DNA of 64,000 bases from Rhizobiaceae bacterium (GCA_025698895.1 JAILWO010000001.1:186001-250000), one strand, 5' to 3'. Counted from the first letter of the stretch, positions 10,098-18,431 are shown. The notes: generated from the letters alone by a model not told the origin. Numbers and translations are program-made.

Positions 10098-11362
10098 AGA
10101 CGCTTCCCGTCCGCGAACTGGTGCTGCTGGCTGGCCTTGTCGCCCTCGTCGCCGCTATCTTCAGCCGGGTCGGGCCGGCCTTCGGCGTGCGCATGCTGGC
10201 CGAGGCGGCTTGCTACGCCGTCATCGCGCTCGGCCTCACGATCCAGTGGGGCTATGCGGGACTTTTCAATGTCGGCCTGATGGGCTTCGTCGCGCTGGCG
10301 GCGTTCGGCACGGTGCTGTTGTCCTACCCGGTCAACCAGGCCTTCTGGCAAGGGGCGGGACCGGGCATGCTCGGCTGGACCTTTGTCACGCTCGTCGTCG
10401 GCGTCGCCATCACGATCGCGATCAGCCGCAGCGACCGGATCGGCGTGCCCAAACCCCTGCGCATGGCGCTGACGCTGGTCGCGGCCGCCATCACCTACCT
10501 TGCCGTTCAGGGGCAGCTCGATCCGGCGGCCTCGGTCATCGAGCGCGAGGCCGGCTTCGTCGGCGGGCTTGGCCTGCCTGTCTGGATCGGATGGGCATTC
10601 GGCGGGGCGTTGGCGGGGCTTCTTGGCTGGGTGATGGGCCGCATCACGCTCGGCCTGCGCGCCGACTACATGGCCATCGCCACGCTGGGTATCGCCGAGA
10701 TCGTCAAGGCCTTCCTCAAGAACGCGGACTGGCTGACGCGCGGCACGCTGACCGTCTCGCCGATTCCGTGGCCGGTTCCCACGCCCGCCGATCTCGGCTT
10801 CGTCGCGTCGCGATCGGCCTATCTAAGCGTAGTCGCGATCATGATCGTCGTGCTTTACGTGCTCCTGCAGCGCGCCTGGGCCTCGCCCTGGGGCCGCATG
10901 ATGCGCGCCATCCGCGACAATGAGACGGCCGCCGCCGCCATGGGAAAGGACGTGAACCGCCGCCGGCTGGAGATGTTCATCATCGGCAATTTCATCATCG
11001 GCGTCGGCGGCGCGGCGCTGATCACCTTCGCCACCATCTTCGATCCGTCGAGCTTCATGCCGCTCAACCACACATTCCTGATATGGGTGATGGTCATTCT
11101 GGGCGGCGCGGGCAACAATCTGGGCACGATCTTCGGCGCGCTTCTGGTCTATGTCGTCTGGACCATGTCGGAACCGGCCGCGCTGTTCCTGTTCAGGCAG
11201 ATCGAGGTGATCGGCGGCGATCTCTTCGGTTGGCAGGCGCCGGGCGACCTCGCCACCCGCGCGCTTCAGATGCGCGTCTTCGTCATCGGTCTGGCGATCG
11301 TGCTGGTGCTGAGGCTGGCGCCCGGCGGGCTGCTGCCGGAAAAGCGGATGCGCTACGAGTAA
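10094..11362 (+). CDS. livM: Branched-chain-type ABC transporter permease LivM (system 1)
   Basis: A 422-residue permease partner of LivH. It starts with GTG at 10094 and overlaps the livH TGA by four bases. Features include NVGLMGFVALAAFG near the N-terminus (LivM family), GLRADYMAIATLGIAEIVKA in the middle, the coupling loop WGRMMRAIRDNETAAAAMG, and the closing GGAGNNLGTIFGALL segment. It is longer than LivM2 (364) and LivM3 (358), with an extra loop around residues 110-160. No binding-protein gene follows on this strand. The nearest is the convergent gene at 11932, which may serve this transporter. Confidence 0.91.
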   Translation: MKTLPVRELVLLAGLVALVAAIFSRVGPAFGVRMLAEAACYAVIALGLTIQWGYAGLFNVGLMGFVALAAFGTVLLSYPVNQAFWQGAGPGMLGWTFVTLVVGVAITIAISRSDRIGVPKPLRMALTLVAAAITYLAVQGQLDPAASVIEREAGFVGGLGLPVWIGWAFGGALAGLLGWVMGRITLGLRADYMAIATLGIAEIVKAFLKNADWLTRGTLTVSPIPWPVPTPADLGFVASRSAYLSVVAIMIVVLYVLLQRAWASPWGRMMRAIRDNETAAAAMGKDVNRRRLEMFIIGNFIIGVGGAALITFATIFDPSSFMPLNHTFLIWVMVILGGAGNNLGTIFGALLVYVVWTMSEPAALFLFRQIEVIGGDLFGWQAPGDLATRALQMRVFVIGLAIVLVLRLAPGGLLPEKRMRYE

Positions 11363-11594
11363 CGGCGAAACAATCCGCCGGTTACCACCGCTATCAACGC
11401 TATCCACAGGGCGGCCGCGATTGCGCAGCCGCCTGCCCCAACGTAAGATCAAGGGCAATTCAGGGCTCGTCGACGGATCGACTTGGACAGCGAGACAGAG
11501 ACGAGAACAACCCTGGAGCCCGTCCGGGCCAAGACAGAGCGCGGATTTCCGCGCGGTGTTGCGGACCCGGGTGTCCGGCGGGACATCGGAAGCC

Positions 11595-11748
11595 GTTTCC
11601 GGAACGCGTGACCGGTGAACCGATGCTGTCATGAAGGCCGGTCAAGCCCTTCGATGACAGCCGAGCGTGACCTTGTGTTGCGTGAGGCACAAGGTCCGGC
11701 ATTGCGGAGCCTGACGGTAACGCAGAGCCGAGACCGGTTTCCGGAACG
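11595..11748 (+). repeat. 12-nt direct repeat pair flanking three hairpins
   Basis: GTTTCCGGAACG occurs at 11595-11606 and again at 11737-11748, 142 bases apart. Each copy is itself nearly palindromic around CCGG. The pair exactly brackets the three hairpins at 11625-11730. The copies could be duplicated structural elements of an RNA or protein-binding half sites. Confidence 0.6.
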
Positions 11749-11795
11749 ATCGCAAGTCGTGTGCGCTTGCGCGGCGAGTTGGGGCCGTATCCGGT

Positions 11796-11840
11796 AAACA
11801 GGGAGGCGCTGGGAGAAATCCCGGCGCCGACTGTTTTTTT
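11796..11840 (+). terminator. Strong rho-independent terminator, forward strand
   Basis: The stem GGCGCTGGGA (11805-11814) pairs with TCCCGGCGCC (11819-11828) across a GAAA tetraloop, with one G-U pair. An outer AAACAG/CTGTTT helix extends it, and seven T residues follow at 11834-11840. It ends forward transcription about 470 bases after the livM stop. Confidence 0.88.
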
Positions 11841-11880
11841 GCGCCTCTCGAAGCAGGGCCGCGGTCAAGATCCGACGCGC

Positions 11881-11911
11881 AAAGAAGAAGGCCCGGCCGA
11901 AGCCGGGCCTC
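11881..11911 (-). terminator. Rho-independent terminator of the 21139-11932 operon
   Basis: On the minus strand a perfect GGCCCGGC/GCCGGGCC stem with a TTCG tetraloop (11890-11909) is followed by TTCTTCTTT. It begins about 20 bases after the stop codon of the binding-protein gene at 11932. Confidence 0.88.
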
Positions 11912-11931
11912 CATCATGTCTTTTGAGGCCT

Positions 11932-13137
11932 TTAATCCATCGCGACCGGGCCGATATCCTTGAAGCCGGGGCCTTCGATCACCGTCTCGATGACGACGCC
12001 GGGCACATCGCCCTTCTCGTCGAACTCGTGGCTGCCCGACGCGCCCTCGTAGTTGATGTCCTGACCGTCGGCGAGAAGCTGCTTGGCCTTCTCCCATTCG
12101 CCCGGCAGGATCGTCTCGCCCGGGGCGCTCGCGACTTCGCGCAGCGCCTCGGACAGCCCCTCGCGGTCACCGCTGCCCTTCTTCTGGACGGCCAGCGCCA
12201 GTAGGAAGGCGGCGTCATAGGCCTGCGCGGCGAAGGAGGCCGCGGGGTCCAAGCCGGCCGCGGTCGCCGCCTCGGCGTAAATCGCCGTTCCAGGCGTCTC
12301 GGACGAGCCTATCTTGGTGCCGATGAAGCCGTCGAGCTTGCCCTCGCCGATCGCGGTGACAAGGCTGTCGCCGATCATGCCGTCGCCGCCCGCGAACTCG
12401 GCGAAGTCGCCGCTTTCGAGCGCCTGGCGGATGATGGTCTGGCCCGACCCGTCGACATAGGCGAGCACCACGAGCATCTGCGCGCCGGAGGACGCCAGCG
12501 AACCGATCTCGGCGCGATAATCGGCCTTGCCGTCCTCATGCGCCTCGTTGGCGGCGACCGTGCCGCCGAGCTCCTCGAACGACCCCTGCAACGCCTCCGC
12601 GAAGCCCTTGCCATAGTCGTTGTTGACATAGGTGATGGCGATGTTGTCGTGGCCCTTGTCACGCAGCAGCCTTGCCAGCACCTCGCCCGAATAGGCGTCC
12701 GATGGCGTCGTGCGGAAGACGAGGTCGTTGTCGTCGAGATCCGACAGCGCCGGCGAGGTCGCGGCTGGCGAGACCAGCACCACGCCGCCCGGAATGGCCG
12801 CGCTGTTGGCCGCCGCGATCGTCTCGCCCGAGCAGAGCGGCCCGACCAGAGCCGTCACGTTCTCCGAATTGACCATGCGGTCGGCGGCGTTCGAGGCGGC
12901 TGTGGCGTCGGCGCAGGTGGAATCGCCCTGAACCAGCGTCAGTTCGCCGTCGAGGATGCCGCCTTGCTCGTTGATCTGGGTGACGGCCAGCTTCGCGCCC
13001 TCGAAGATCGGCGGCACCAGCGACTCGATCGGCCCGGTGAAACCACCGAGGAAGCCGAACTTCACGTCTTCGGCCTGCGCCGCGCCCGCCATCACGACGG
13101 CGGCCGTCGCGGCCAGGATGGTCTTGAACTTACGCAT
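11932..13137 (-). CDS. Liv-type periplasmic substrate-binding protein (type 1 fold)
   Basis: A 401-residue binding protein of the LivJ/LivK family (PF13458-like). A Sec signal peptide ends near AGAAQA. Mature-protein landmarks are FGFLGGFTGPIESL, GPLCSGETIAAAN, SPAATSPALSD, TYVNNDYGKGFAEAL and GSGQTIIRQALESG. I chose the ATG at 13137 because GGGAG lies seven bases upstream; a GTG two codons earlier is too close to that site. It is the last gene of the minus-strand amine/TRAP cluster, yet it faces livGFHM system 1, which has no binding protein of its own. It may therefore supply that transporter. Ligand unknown. Confidence 0.88.
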   Translation of the reverse strand: MRKFKTILAATAAVVMAGAAQAEDVKFGFLGGFTGPIESLVPPIFEGAKLAVTQINEQGGILDGELTLVQGDSTCADATAASNAADRMVNSENVTALVGPLCSGETIAAANSAAIPGGVVLVSPAATSPALSDLDDNDLVFRTTPSDAYSGEVLARLLRDKGHDNIAITYVNNDYGKGFAEALQGSFEELGGTVAANEAHEDGKADYRAEIGSLASSGAQMLVVLAYVDGSGQTIIRQALESGDFAEFAGGDGMIGDSLVTAIGEGKLDGFIGTKIGSSETPGTAIYAEAATAAGLDPAASFAAQAYDAAFLLALAVQKKGSGDREGLSEALREVASAPGETILPGEWEKAKQLLADGQDINYEGASGSHEFDEKGDVPGVVIETVIEGPGFKDIGPVAMD

Positions 13138-13239
13138 TGTCACTCTCCCTGAGACCCTTGTAGTGGAGCGAATACTGGAATTCCCGGCTTCGATTGTAAA
13201 GCGGAGTTCGCGCGGCGAGCCGCGCGCTGATGCCGCCGC

Positions 13240-14418
13240 TCAGGCCGCGACGCGGCCCTCGATGGCCGCCTCCAGAAGATCGAGCGCGGCCTGTCGCGTC
13301 AGCTCGACCGGATTGCCGCCCGCCGTCGGGTCGACGATCGCCATGTCGGCGATGAGCTCCTTGCGCGCCGGATCCGGCGCGAAGCCCTCGATCAGGTCCG
13401 GCAGCGTCGCGGGCACGGCAAGATCGGCGCGCAGTTTCATGATGGCGTCGAAGAACCCGTCGAACCCGCCCTTGATGCCGCACCAGGCGGCCAGCCTGTC
13501 GATGCGCGCCTCGATCGCCGGCCGGTTGAAGGCGAGCACATAGGGCATGAAGACGGCGTTGGTCATGCCGTGGTGGGTGTCGTAGAGCGCGCCGATCGGG
13601 TGCGACAGCGAATGGATGGCGCCGAGCCCCTTCTGGAAGGCCGTGGCGCCCATGGCGGCGGCCGACATCATGTGCGCGCGCGCCGTCAGGTCGGAGCCGT
13701 CGCCATAGGCCTTCGGCAGGTTCTCCAGCACCAGCCTGACCCCCTCGACCGCGATGCCGTCGGCCATGGGATGATAGCCCGGCGCGCAATAGGCCTCGAG
13801 GCAATGGGCGAGCGCGTCCATGCCGGTGCCGGCGGTGATGAAGGGCGGCATGCCGACCGTCAGTTCGGGATCGGCGATCACGGTGGCCGGCAGCATCTTC
13901 GGGTGGAAGATGACCTTCTTGGTGTGCGTGGCCTCGTTGGTCAGCACGCCGGCGCGGCCGACCTCCGAGCCGGTGCCGGCGGTGGTCGGCACGGCGACGA
14001 TCGGCGCGATCGCGCCCGCGTCGGCGCGCGTCCACCAGTCCCCGATGTCCTCGAAGTCCCAGACCGGCCGCGTCTGACCGGCCTGGAAGGCGATCAGCTT
14101 GCCAAGGTCGAGCGCAGACCCGCCACCGAAGGCGATGACGCCGTCATGGCCGCCGTTCCTGAACGCCTCGATGCCGGCGGTGAGGTTCGATTCGACGGGG
14201 TTGGGCCTGACGTCGGAAAACACACCGTGGGGCAGTTTCGCCTCGTCGAGCAGAGCGAGCGTCGAGGCGACGACCGGCAGCCTGGCCAGTCCGGGATCGG
14301 TGACGAAGAGCGGATTTGAGATACCGGCGTCTTTCAGAACGTCCGGCAGTTCCTTGACGCGCCCGGCGCCGAAGCGAACGGTGGTGGGGAAGTTCCATTT
14401 GGAGACGAGGTTGGTCAT
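13240..14418 (-). CDS. Iron-containing alcohol dehydrogenase
   Basis: A 392-residue group III (Fe-ADH, PF00465) enzyme that oxidises an alcohol to an aldehyde with NAD(P). Motifs: GGGSALDLGKLIAF for dinucleotide binding, PTTAGTGSEVGRAGVL, then the metal site GMDALAHCLEAYCAPGYHP and HSLSHPIGALYDTHHGMTNA, which supply the Asp and three His ligands. I chose the ATG at 14418 (MTNLVSKWNF); a longer frame starting at 14460 has no family similarity and its own weak start. It lies 102 bases before the binding-protein gene and after a hairpin element downstream of the aldehyde dehydrogenase. With the neighbouring ligase and ALDH it plausibly oxidises a gamma-glutamyl amino alcohol (inference). Confidence 0.92.
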   Translation of the reverse strand: MTNLVSKWNFPTTVRFGAGRVKELPDVLKDAGISNPLFVTDPGLARLPVVASTLALLDEAKLPHGVFSDVRPNPVESNLTAGIEAFRNGGHDGVIAFGGGSALDLGKLIAFQAGQTRPVWDFEDIGDWWTRADAGAIAPIVAVPTTAGTGSEVGRAGVLTNEATHTKKVIFHPKMLPATVIADPELTVGMPPFITAGTGMDALAHCLEAYCAPGYHPMADGIAVEGVRLVLENLPKAYGDGSDLTARAHMMSAAAMGATAFQKGLGAIHSLSHPIGALYDTHHGMTNAVFMPYVLAFNRPAIEARIDRLAAWCGIKGGFDGFFDAIMKLRADLAVPATLPDLIEGFAPDPARKELIADMAIVDPTAGGNPVELTRQAALDLLEAAIEGRVAA

Positions 14419-14457
14419 GGACAGAAGCTCTCGCGGAAGGTTGTAAGCGGATTTCTC

Positions 14458-14488
14458 CACCCCCTCTGGCCTGCCGGCCAGAGGGGTG
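14458..14488. repeat. REP-like GC-rich intergenic palindrome
   Basis: CACCCCCTCTGGCC and GGCCAGAGGGGTG form a 13-bp stem with one bulged C and a TGCC loop. No T-tract follows on either strand, so it is not a classic terminator. Its CCCCTCTGGCC-TGCC form resembles the dispersed palindromes of rhizobial intergenic regions (recognised from memory). In the transcript it would sit between the ALDH and ADH genes and could affect mRNA stability. Confidence 0.6.
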
Positions 14489-14508
14489 AGTTCACGAGCA
14501 TTGGCAGC

Positions 14509-15897
14509 TCAGATCGCTTCCCTCAGATGATAGCTCTTCGGCCGGGTGAGGTTGTGGTAGCCAACGACGCCCATCGCGCCACCCTTGCCGGTGTCCTTGA
14601 TCCCGGTCCAGACCAGGCCCGGATCGACATAGTCGCAGCGGTTCATGAACACCGTACCGGTCTCGATCCGGTCGCCGATCGCGGCGGCATGGTCGGTATC
14701 GGTCGTCCAGATCGAGGCGGTGAGCCCATAGGGGCTGTCGTTCATGAGCTGGATCGCCTCCTCGTCATCGCGTACTTTCATGATGCCGACGATCGGGCCG
14801 AAGCTCTCCTCGCGCATGACGCTCATCTGGTGGTCGACATTCGTCAGCACCTCGGGCGCCAGATAGGGCGAGCCCTCGCGGTCGCCCTCCACCTGCATGC
14901 CGATATGCGCGGTCGCGCCCTTGCGCAGCGCCTCGGCCTTCTGCTCGCGGACGAAATCGGCGAAGCGGGCCTGCGCCATCGGCCCCATCGTGGTCCCCTG
15001 GTCGAGCGGATTGCCGACGACGTAGTTCCTGGTTTCGGCCACGAAGCCCTCGACGAAGTCGTCATAGACCTTCTCGTGCACATAGACGCGCTCGATGCCG
15101 CAGCAGCACTGACCGGTGTTGTAGAAGGCGCCATCGACGAGATTGGCGACCGCATGATCCAGTTTCGCATCGGGCAGCACATAGGCCGGGTCCTTGCCGC
15201 CGAGTTCGAGCCCGAGCGACATGAAGGTGCCGGCGGCCGCTTTCTCGATGGCACGCCCACCCGCGACCGACCCGGTGAAATTGCAGTGATCGACCTTGCC
15301 GGAGGACAGCAGCACCTCGGTCTGGTCGTGGCTCATGACGAGATTCTGGAACAGGCCCTTGGGCAGGCCCGCCTTGTCGAACGCCTGCTGAAAGCGCTCG
15401 CCGACCAGCAGCGTCTGCGCGGCGTGTTTCAGGATCACCGCGTTGCCCGCCATCAGCGCGGGCACGATGGAATTGCCGGCCGTGAGATAGGGGTAGTTCC
15501 ACGGCGCGATGGTGAAGACGACACCGAGCGGCTCACGCCTGAGATAGCGGCGGAAACCTGGCCGGTCCTCGGGCACGAATGGCGCCAGCGCCTTCTCGGC
15601 GATGTCGACCATGTAGCGCGTGCGTTCCTCGAAGCCGCCCTTCTCGCCGCCATAGCGCACCGGCCGGCCCATCTGCCAGGCGAGTTCGGGCACGATCTCG
15701 TCATTCATGGCGAGCAGCGCGTCGAGGAACGCGAGCAGGTATTTGCCGCGCTCGGCGATGGTCGTGCCAGCCGCCCATTCGGCCTGCGCGGCCTTGGCGC
15801 GATCCACCGCCGCGGCGATTTCGCGGTCGGTGGCAAGGGGACGTTCGGCGTAGACCGAGCCGTCGATAGGCGATTTGAGCTTGACCGTTTCGGTCAT
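14509..15897 (-). CDS. Aldehyde dehydrogenase family protein
   Basis: A 462-residue NAD(P)-dependent aldehyde dehydrogenase (PF00171) making a carboxylate from an aldehyde. Substrate-channel motif TIAPWNYPYLTAGNSIVPAL; cofactor motif FTGSVAGGRAIEKAAAG; general base Glu in LELGGKDP; catalytic Cys in NTGQCCCGIERVYVH, where three consecutive Cys are present. SD-like AAAGAGG precedes the ATG at 15897. The gene follows the glutamine-synthetase-like gene by 21 bases. The set parallels the PuuA-PuuC and IpuC pathways, in which gamma-glutamyl aldehydes are oxidised. A betaine- or succinate-semialdehyde role is possible but less supported by context. Confidence 0.92.
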   Translation of the reverse strand: MTETVKLKSPIDGSVYAERPLATDREIAAAVDRAKAAQAEWAAGTTIAERGKYLLAFLDALLAMNDEIVPELAWQMGRPVRYGGEKGGFEERTRYMVDIAEKALAPFVPEDRPGFRRYLRREPLGVVFTIAPWNYPYLTAGNSIVPALMAGNAVILKHAAQTLLVGERFQQAFDKAGLPKGLFQNLVMSHDQTEVLLSSGKVDHCNFTGSVAGGRAIEKAAAGTFMSLGLELGGKDPAYVLPDAKLDHAVANLVDGAFYNTGQCCCGIERVYVHEKVYDDFVEGFVAETRNYVVGNPLDQGTTMGPMAQARFADFVREQKAEALRKGATAHIGMQVEGDREGSPYLAPEVLTNVDHQMSVMREESFGPIVGIMKVRDDEEAIQLMNDSPYGLTASIWTTDTDHAAAIGDRIETGTVFMNRCDYVDPGLVWTGIKDTGKGGAMGVVGYHNLTRPKSYHLREAI

Positions 15898-15918
15898 GAT
15901 GTTTCCTCTTTCCTTTTC

Positions 15919-17289
15919 TCAGTACCTCTCAAACCCCCGGTGCAGCTCCCAGTCGGTCACGCGGCGGTCGTATTCGAACTGCTCCCAGCGCGCCGTGTGG
16001 ACGTAGTGGTCGATGGCCTCGTCGCCGAAGGCGGCGCGCAGCATCTTCGACTTGCGCATCGTCTCGGTCGCGTCGCGCAGCGTCTTGGGAATCTCGGGAA
16101 GGCGCGAGGACTGATAGGCATCGCCGACGAATGGCTGGCCCAGTTCCAGCTTCTCGTCGATACCGGCCAGCCCCGCCGCGATCAGCGCCGCGAAGGCGAG
16201 ATAGGGGTTCAGGTCGGCGCCGCCGATGCGGCACTCCATGCGGATGCCCTTCGTCCCCTCCCCGCACAGCCGGAAGCCGGCGGTGCGGTTGTCCTGGCTC
16301 CACATGATCTTGGTCGGCGCGAAGGTGCCGGCCTGGAAGCGTTTGTAGGAGTTGACGTAGGGCGCCAGGAACCAGATGAACTCCTTGGCGTACTTCAACT
16401 GGCCGGCCGCCCATTGCCGGCCGAGCTCGGAAAGCGTCCAGGGCCCGTCCTTGTCGAAGAAGAGCGGCGTCTTGCCGTCGGCGCTCCACAGCGAGTTGTG
16501 GATGTGGCTGGAATTGCCGGCAAGGTCGTAGCTGTATTTGGCCATGAAGGTCACGGCCTTGCCCATCTGGTGGGCGATCTCCTTGGCGCCGTTCTTGAGG
16601 ATGACGTGCCGGTCGGCCATTTCCAGCGCCCCGGCATAGCGCACATTGATCTCTTCCTGTCCCGGCCCCCACTCGCCCTTGGAGTTTTCGATCGGCACGC
16701 CCGCCTCGTGAAGCTCGTTGCGCAGCCGGCGCATATAGCCTTCTTCCTTCGAGGTGATGCCAATGAGGTAGTCGCCTATATGCGGCGAGGCCGATTTCAG
16801 CCCGCGCCAGTGCTTCTCGCGCGCCGTGTCGTAGGTCTCGTCGAGCAGGTAGAATTCGAGCTCGGAGGCGAAATAGGCCAGGTAGCCGCGCTCCTTCAGA
16901 CGCTCCACCTGGCGCCGCAGGACGGCGCGCGGCGAGTGCGCCAGACCTTGATGGCTGTGATGGTCGAGAATGTCGTTGATGACGAGCGCCGTCTTCTCGA
17001 GCCACGGCACGCGCCGGATCGTGGCGAGGTCCGGCTTCATGACGAAATCGCCATAGCCCTTGTCCCAGCTTGCCGCGGCGTAGCCGGGCACCGGTTCCAT
17101 GTCGATGTCATTGGCCAGCAGATAGTTGCAGCCGTGCGTCTCGTCATGCGCGCTGTCGACGAAGAAGCCCGCGTGGAAGCGCTTGCCGATAAGCCGGCCC
17201 TGCATGTCGACGCCGGCCGCCAGCACCGTATCGATCTCGCCGGCGGCGATCAGGTTCTTCAGTTCGTCGAAGGAGATCGTTCCGGCCAT
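15919..17289 (-). CDS. Glutamine-synthetase-like gamma-glutamyl-amine ligase
   Basis: A 456-residue member of the glutamine synthetase superfamily, of the PuuA/IpuC type rather than GlnA. Such enzymes join the gamma-carboxyl of glutamate to an amine using ATP. Visible motifs: ELEFYLLD and GEWGPGQEEIN (metal-binding glutamates), AGNSSHIHNSLW (variant of the GlnA His loop), NSYKRFQAGTFAPT (ATP/glutamate site) and MECRIGGADLNPYLAFAAL. A GlnA-type adenylylation Tyr region is not recognisable. GGAG lies eight bases before the ATG. Together with the downstream ALDH and Fe-ADH and the upstream amidohydrolase, it suggests catabolism of an amine or amino alcohol. The amine is not determined. Confidence 0.88.
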   Translation of the reverse strand: MAGTISFDELKNLIAAGEIDTVLAAGVDMQGRLIGKRFHAGFFVDSAHDETHGCNYLLANDIDMEPVPGYAAASWDKGYGDFVMKPDLATIRRVPWLEKTALVINDILDHHSHQGLAHSPRAVLRRQVERLKERGYLAYFASELEFYLLDETYDTAREKHWRGLKSASPHIGDYLIGITSKEEGYMRRLRNELHEAGVPIENSKGEWGPGQEEINVRYAGALEMADRHVILKNGAKEIAHQMGKAVTFMAKYSYDLAGNSSHIHNSLWSADGKTPLFFDKDGPWTLSELGRQWAAGQLKYAKEFIWFLAPYVNSYKRFQAGTFAPTKIMWSQDNRTAGFRLCGEGTKGIRMECRIGGADLNPYLAFAALIAAGLAGIDEKLELGQPFVGDAYQSSRLPEIPKTLRDATETMRKSKMLRAAFGDEAIDHYVHTARWEQFEYDRRVTDWELHRGFERY

Positions 17290-17333
17290 TCATCGCTCCG
17301 GCATCTATGGAAATCGTCAGGTTTCAACGTGAC

Positions 17334-17357
17334 CGCCCGGCCCACGAGGGCCGGGCG
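17334..17357. other. Perfect 10-bp hairpin between TRAP and ligase genes
   Basis: CGCCCGGCCC pairs with GGGCCGGGCG across an ACGA loop, with no T-tract on the minus strand. It lies between the stop of dctP (17382) and the start of the ligase (17289). It is best read as an intra-operon stability or attenuation hairpin that would set binding-protein mRNA apart from enzyme mRNA. Confidence 0.65.
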
Positions 17358-17381
17358 AGCGTGTGTCGCGGATATGCGGTG

Positions 17382-18431
17382 TCAGGTGTAGCGATAGGGC
17401 CGCCCCGCCTTCTCCATCAGGGCGCGATAGTCGCGGAAGATCTGCACGACCTTCGCCGCGCGGTCGCTGGTTTCGGATATCTCGTCCCAGAACTTCTCGG
17501 CCTCAGCCTCGACTGTCGCCCATTCCTGGTCGGGAATGGAGGTCAGCTCCATCTTGCCGCCATTGACGCGCAGATCGGCCTCGCCGGCCCAGTACCAATG
17601 CTGGCGATAATAATGGGAGGAGTCCATCGTCAGGCGCCAGAGTTCCTTCAGATGGTCCGGCACCTCGTTCCAGCGCTCGGAATTGGCGAAGAAATGTCCG
17701 ATCCAGGCGCCGCAGATATTGTTGGTCAGGAAGTAGGGCGTCACGTCCGCCCAGCCGACCGTGTAGTCCTCGGTGATGCCCGACCAGGCTATCCCGTCGA
17801 GCTCGCCGGTCTGCACCGCCACCTCGACATCCTCCCACGGGATGGTGACGGGCACGACCCCGAAGCGCGACAGGAAGCGGCCGGCGGTCGGGAAGGTGAA
17901 GACGCGCTTGCCCTTCAGGTCCTCGAGACTGCGGATCGGCTCCTTGGTGTTGAAGTGGCAGGGGTCCCAGGCGCCGGCGGACAGCCAGGTGACATTCTCG
18001 ACCTCGCCATAGGCTTCCTCCCAGATCTCGGCGAGCCCATGCTTGTAAAACAGTGCCGGCACGTCGAGCGAGTAGCGTGTGGCGAAGGGGAAATAGCCGC
18101 CGAAGACGCGCACGTCGACCGGGGCGGCCATGGAATCGTCGTCCGACTGGACCGCGTCGATCGTCCCGTTCTGCATGGCGCGGAACAATTCCCCGGTCGG
18201 CACGAGCTGGTCGGCATAGTAGAGCTCGATCTCCATCTCACCATTGGCCGCCTTGTTGAAGGAATCGACCGCCGGCTTGATGACATGCTCTCCAAGCGCA
18301 GGCCCCGCATAGGTCTGGAGCCGCCAGCGGATCGGCGACTGGGCGCGCACGATGGCGGGCGTTGCGAGCGCAGATGCGCCGGCGGCGGTGGCCAGGCCCG
18401 CCCGGGTGAGGAAGGTGCGTCTGTTGTGCAT
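17382..18431 (-). CDS. dctP: TRAP transporter periplasmic binding protein DctP
   Basis: A 349-residue extracytoplasmic receptor (DctP, PF03480). The N-terminus has a twin-arginine motif (NRRTFLTRAG) before a hydrophobic stretch ending TPAIVRAQ, so Tat export of a folded receptor is likely. WRLQTYAGPALGEHVIKPAV and ELYYADQLVPTGELF are typical of the family. The aromatic and acidic pocket segments (AWDPCHFNTKEP, YYRQHWYWAG) resemble receptors for amino- or keto-acid ligands, but I cannot assign one. It lies 68 bases after dctM and opens the enzyme half of the operon. Confidence 0.92.
   Translation of the reverse strand: MHNRRTFLTRAGLATAAGASALATPAIVRAQSPIRWRLQTYAGPALGEHVIKPAVDSFNKAANGEMEIELYYADQLVPTGELFRAMQNGTIDAVQSDDDSMAAPVDVRVFGGYFPFATRYSLDVPALFYKHGLAEIWEEAYGEVENVTWLSAGAWDPCHFNTKEPIRSLEDLKGKRVFTFPTAGRFLSRFGVVPVTIPWEDVEVAVQTGELDGIAWSGITEDYTVGWADVTPYFLTNNICGAWIGHFFANSERWNEVPDHLKELWRLTMDSSHYYRQHWYWAGEADLRVNGGKMELTSIPDQEWATVEAEAEKFWDEISETSDRAAKVVQIFRDYRALMEKAGRPYRYT

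Larger units (their letters stand above)
11590..11840 (+). ncRNA. Candidate structured RNA (unknown family)
   Basis: Three strong stem-loops stand in a row. GCTGTCAT pairs with ATGACAGC (11625-11661, with an inner GAAGG/CCTTC). GACCTTGTG pairs with CACAAGGTC (11669-11696). CGGC-TGCG pairs with CGCA-GCCG (11697-11730). A CGCAAG/CTTGCG stem and a textbook terminator follow. Two identical 12-mers, at 11595 and 11737, bracket the three hairpins. The pattern suggests a discrete RNA, but a long livM 3' UTR or a 3'-UTR-derived sRNA is equally possible. No promoter was identified, so the 5' end is a guess. Confidence 0.4.
11363..11931. other. 569-bp gene-free, hairpin-rich intergenic region
   Basis: This is the only stretch over 300 bases without a convincing gene. 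It lies between the convergent livM and binding-protein genes. I count at least nine inverted repeats in its first 480 bases: 11410-11433, 11461-11515, 11518-11529, 11539-11554, 11572-11585, 11625-11661, 11669-11696, 11697-11730 and 11751-11771. A forward terminator (11796-11840) and a reverse terminator (11881-11911) close it. Short open frames here have no family resemblance and interrupt one another. I could not match it to RNase P RNA, tmRNA, SRP RNA, or any riboswitch I know by sequence. Confidence 0.75.

Noticed and set aside
11363-11840. Known structured RNAs (RNase P, tmRNA, 6S, SRP, common riboswitches)
   Set aside because: Their conserved cores were not found by eye. A covariance-model search could overturn this.
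11615-11868. Short frames in the structured region (about 60-80 codons)
   Set aside because: No ribosome site, no similarity, interrupted by hairpins; RNA structure explains the region better.
14527-17391. Forward frame of about 950 codons across the ALDH and ligase genes
   Set aside because: It is a shadow of two clearly homologous minus-strand genes.
17613-17640. CRISPR-like or tandem repeats, insertion sequences, tRNA genes anywhere in the window
   Set aside because: None seen: no regularly spaced repeats, no transposase motifs, no cloverleaf with a 3' CCA-type acceptor recognised by eye.
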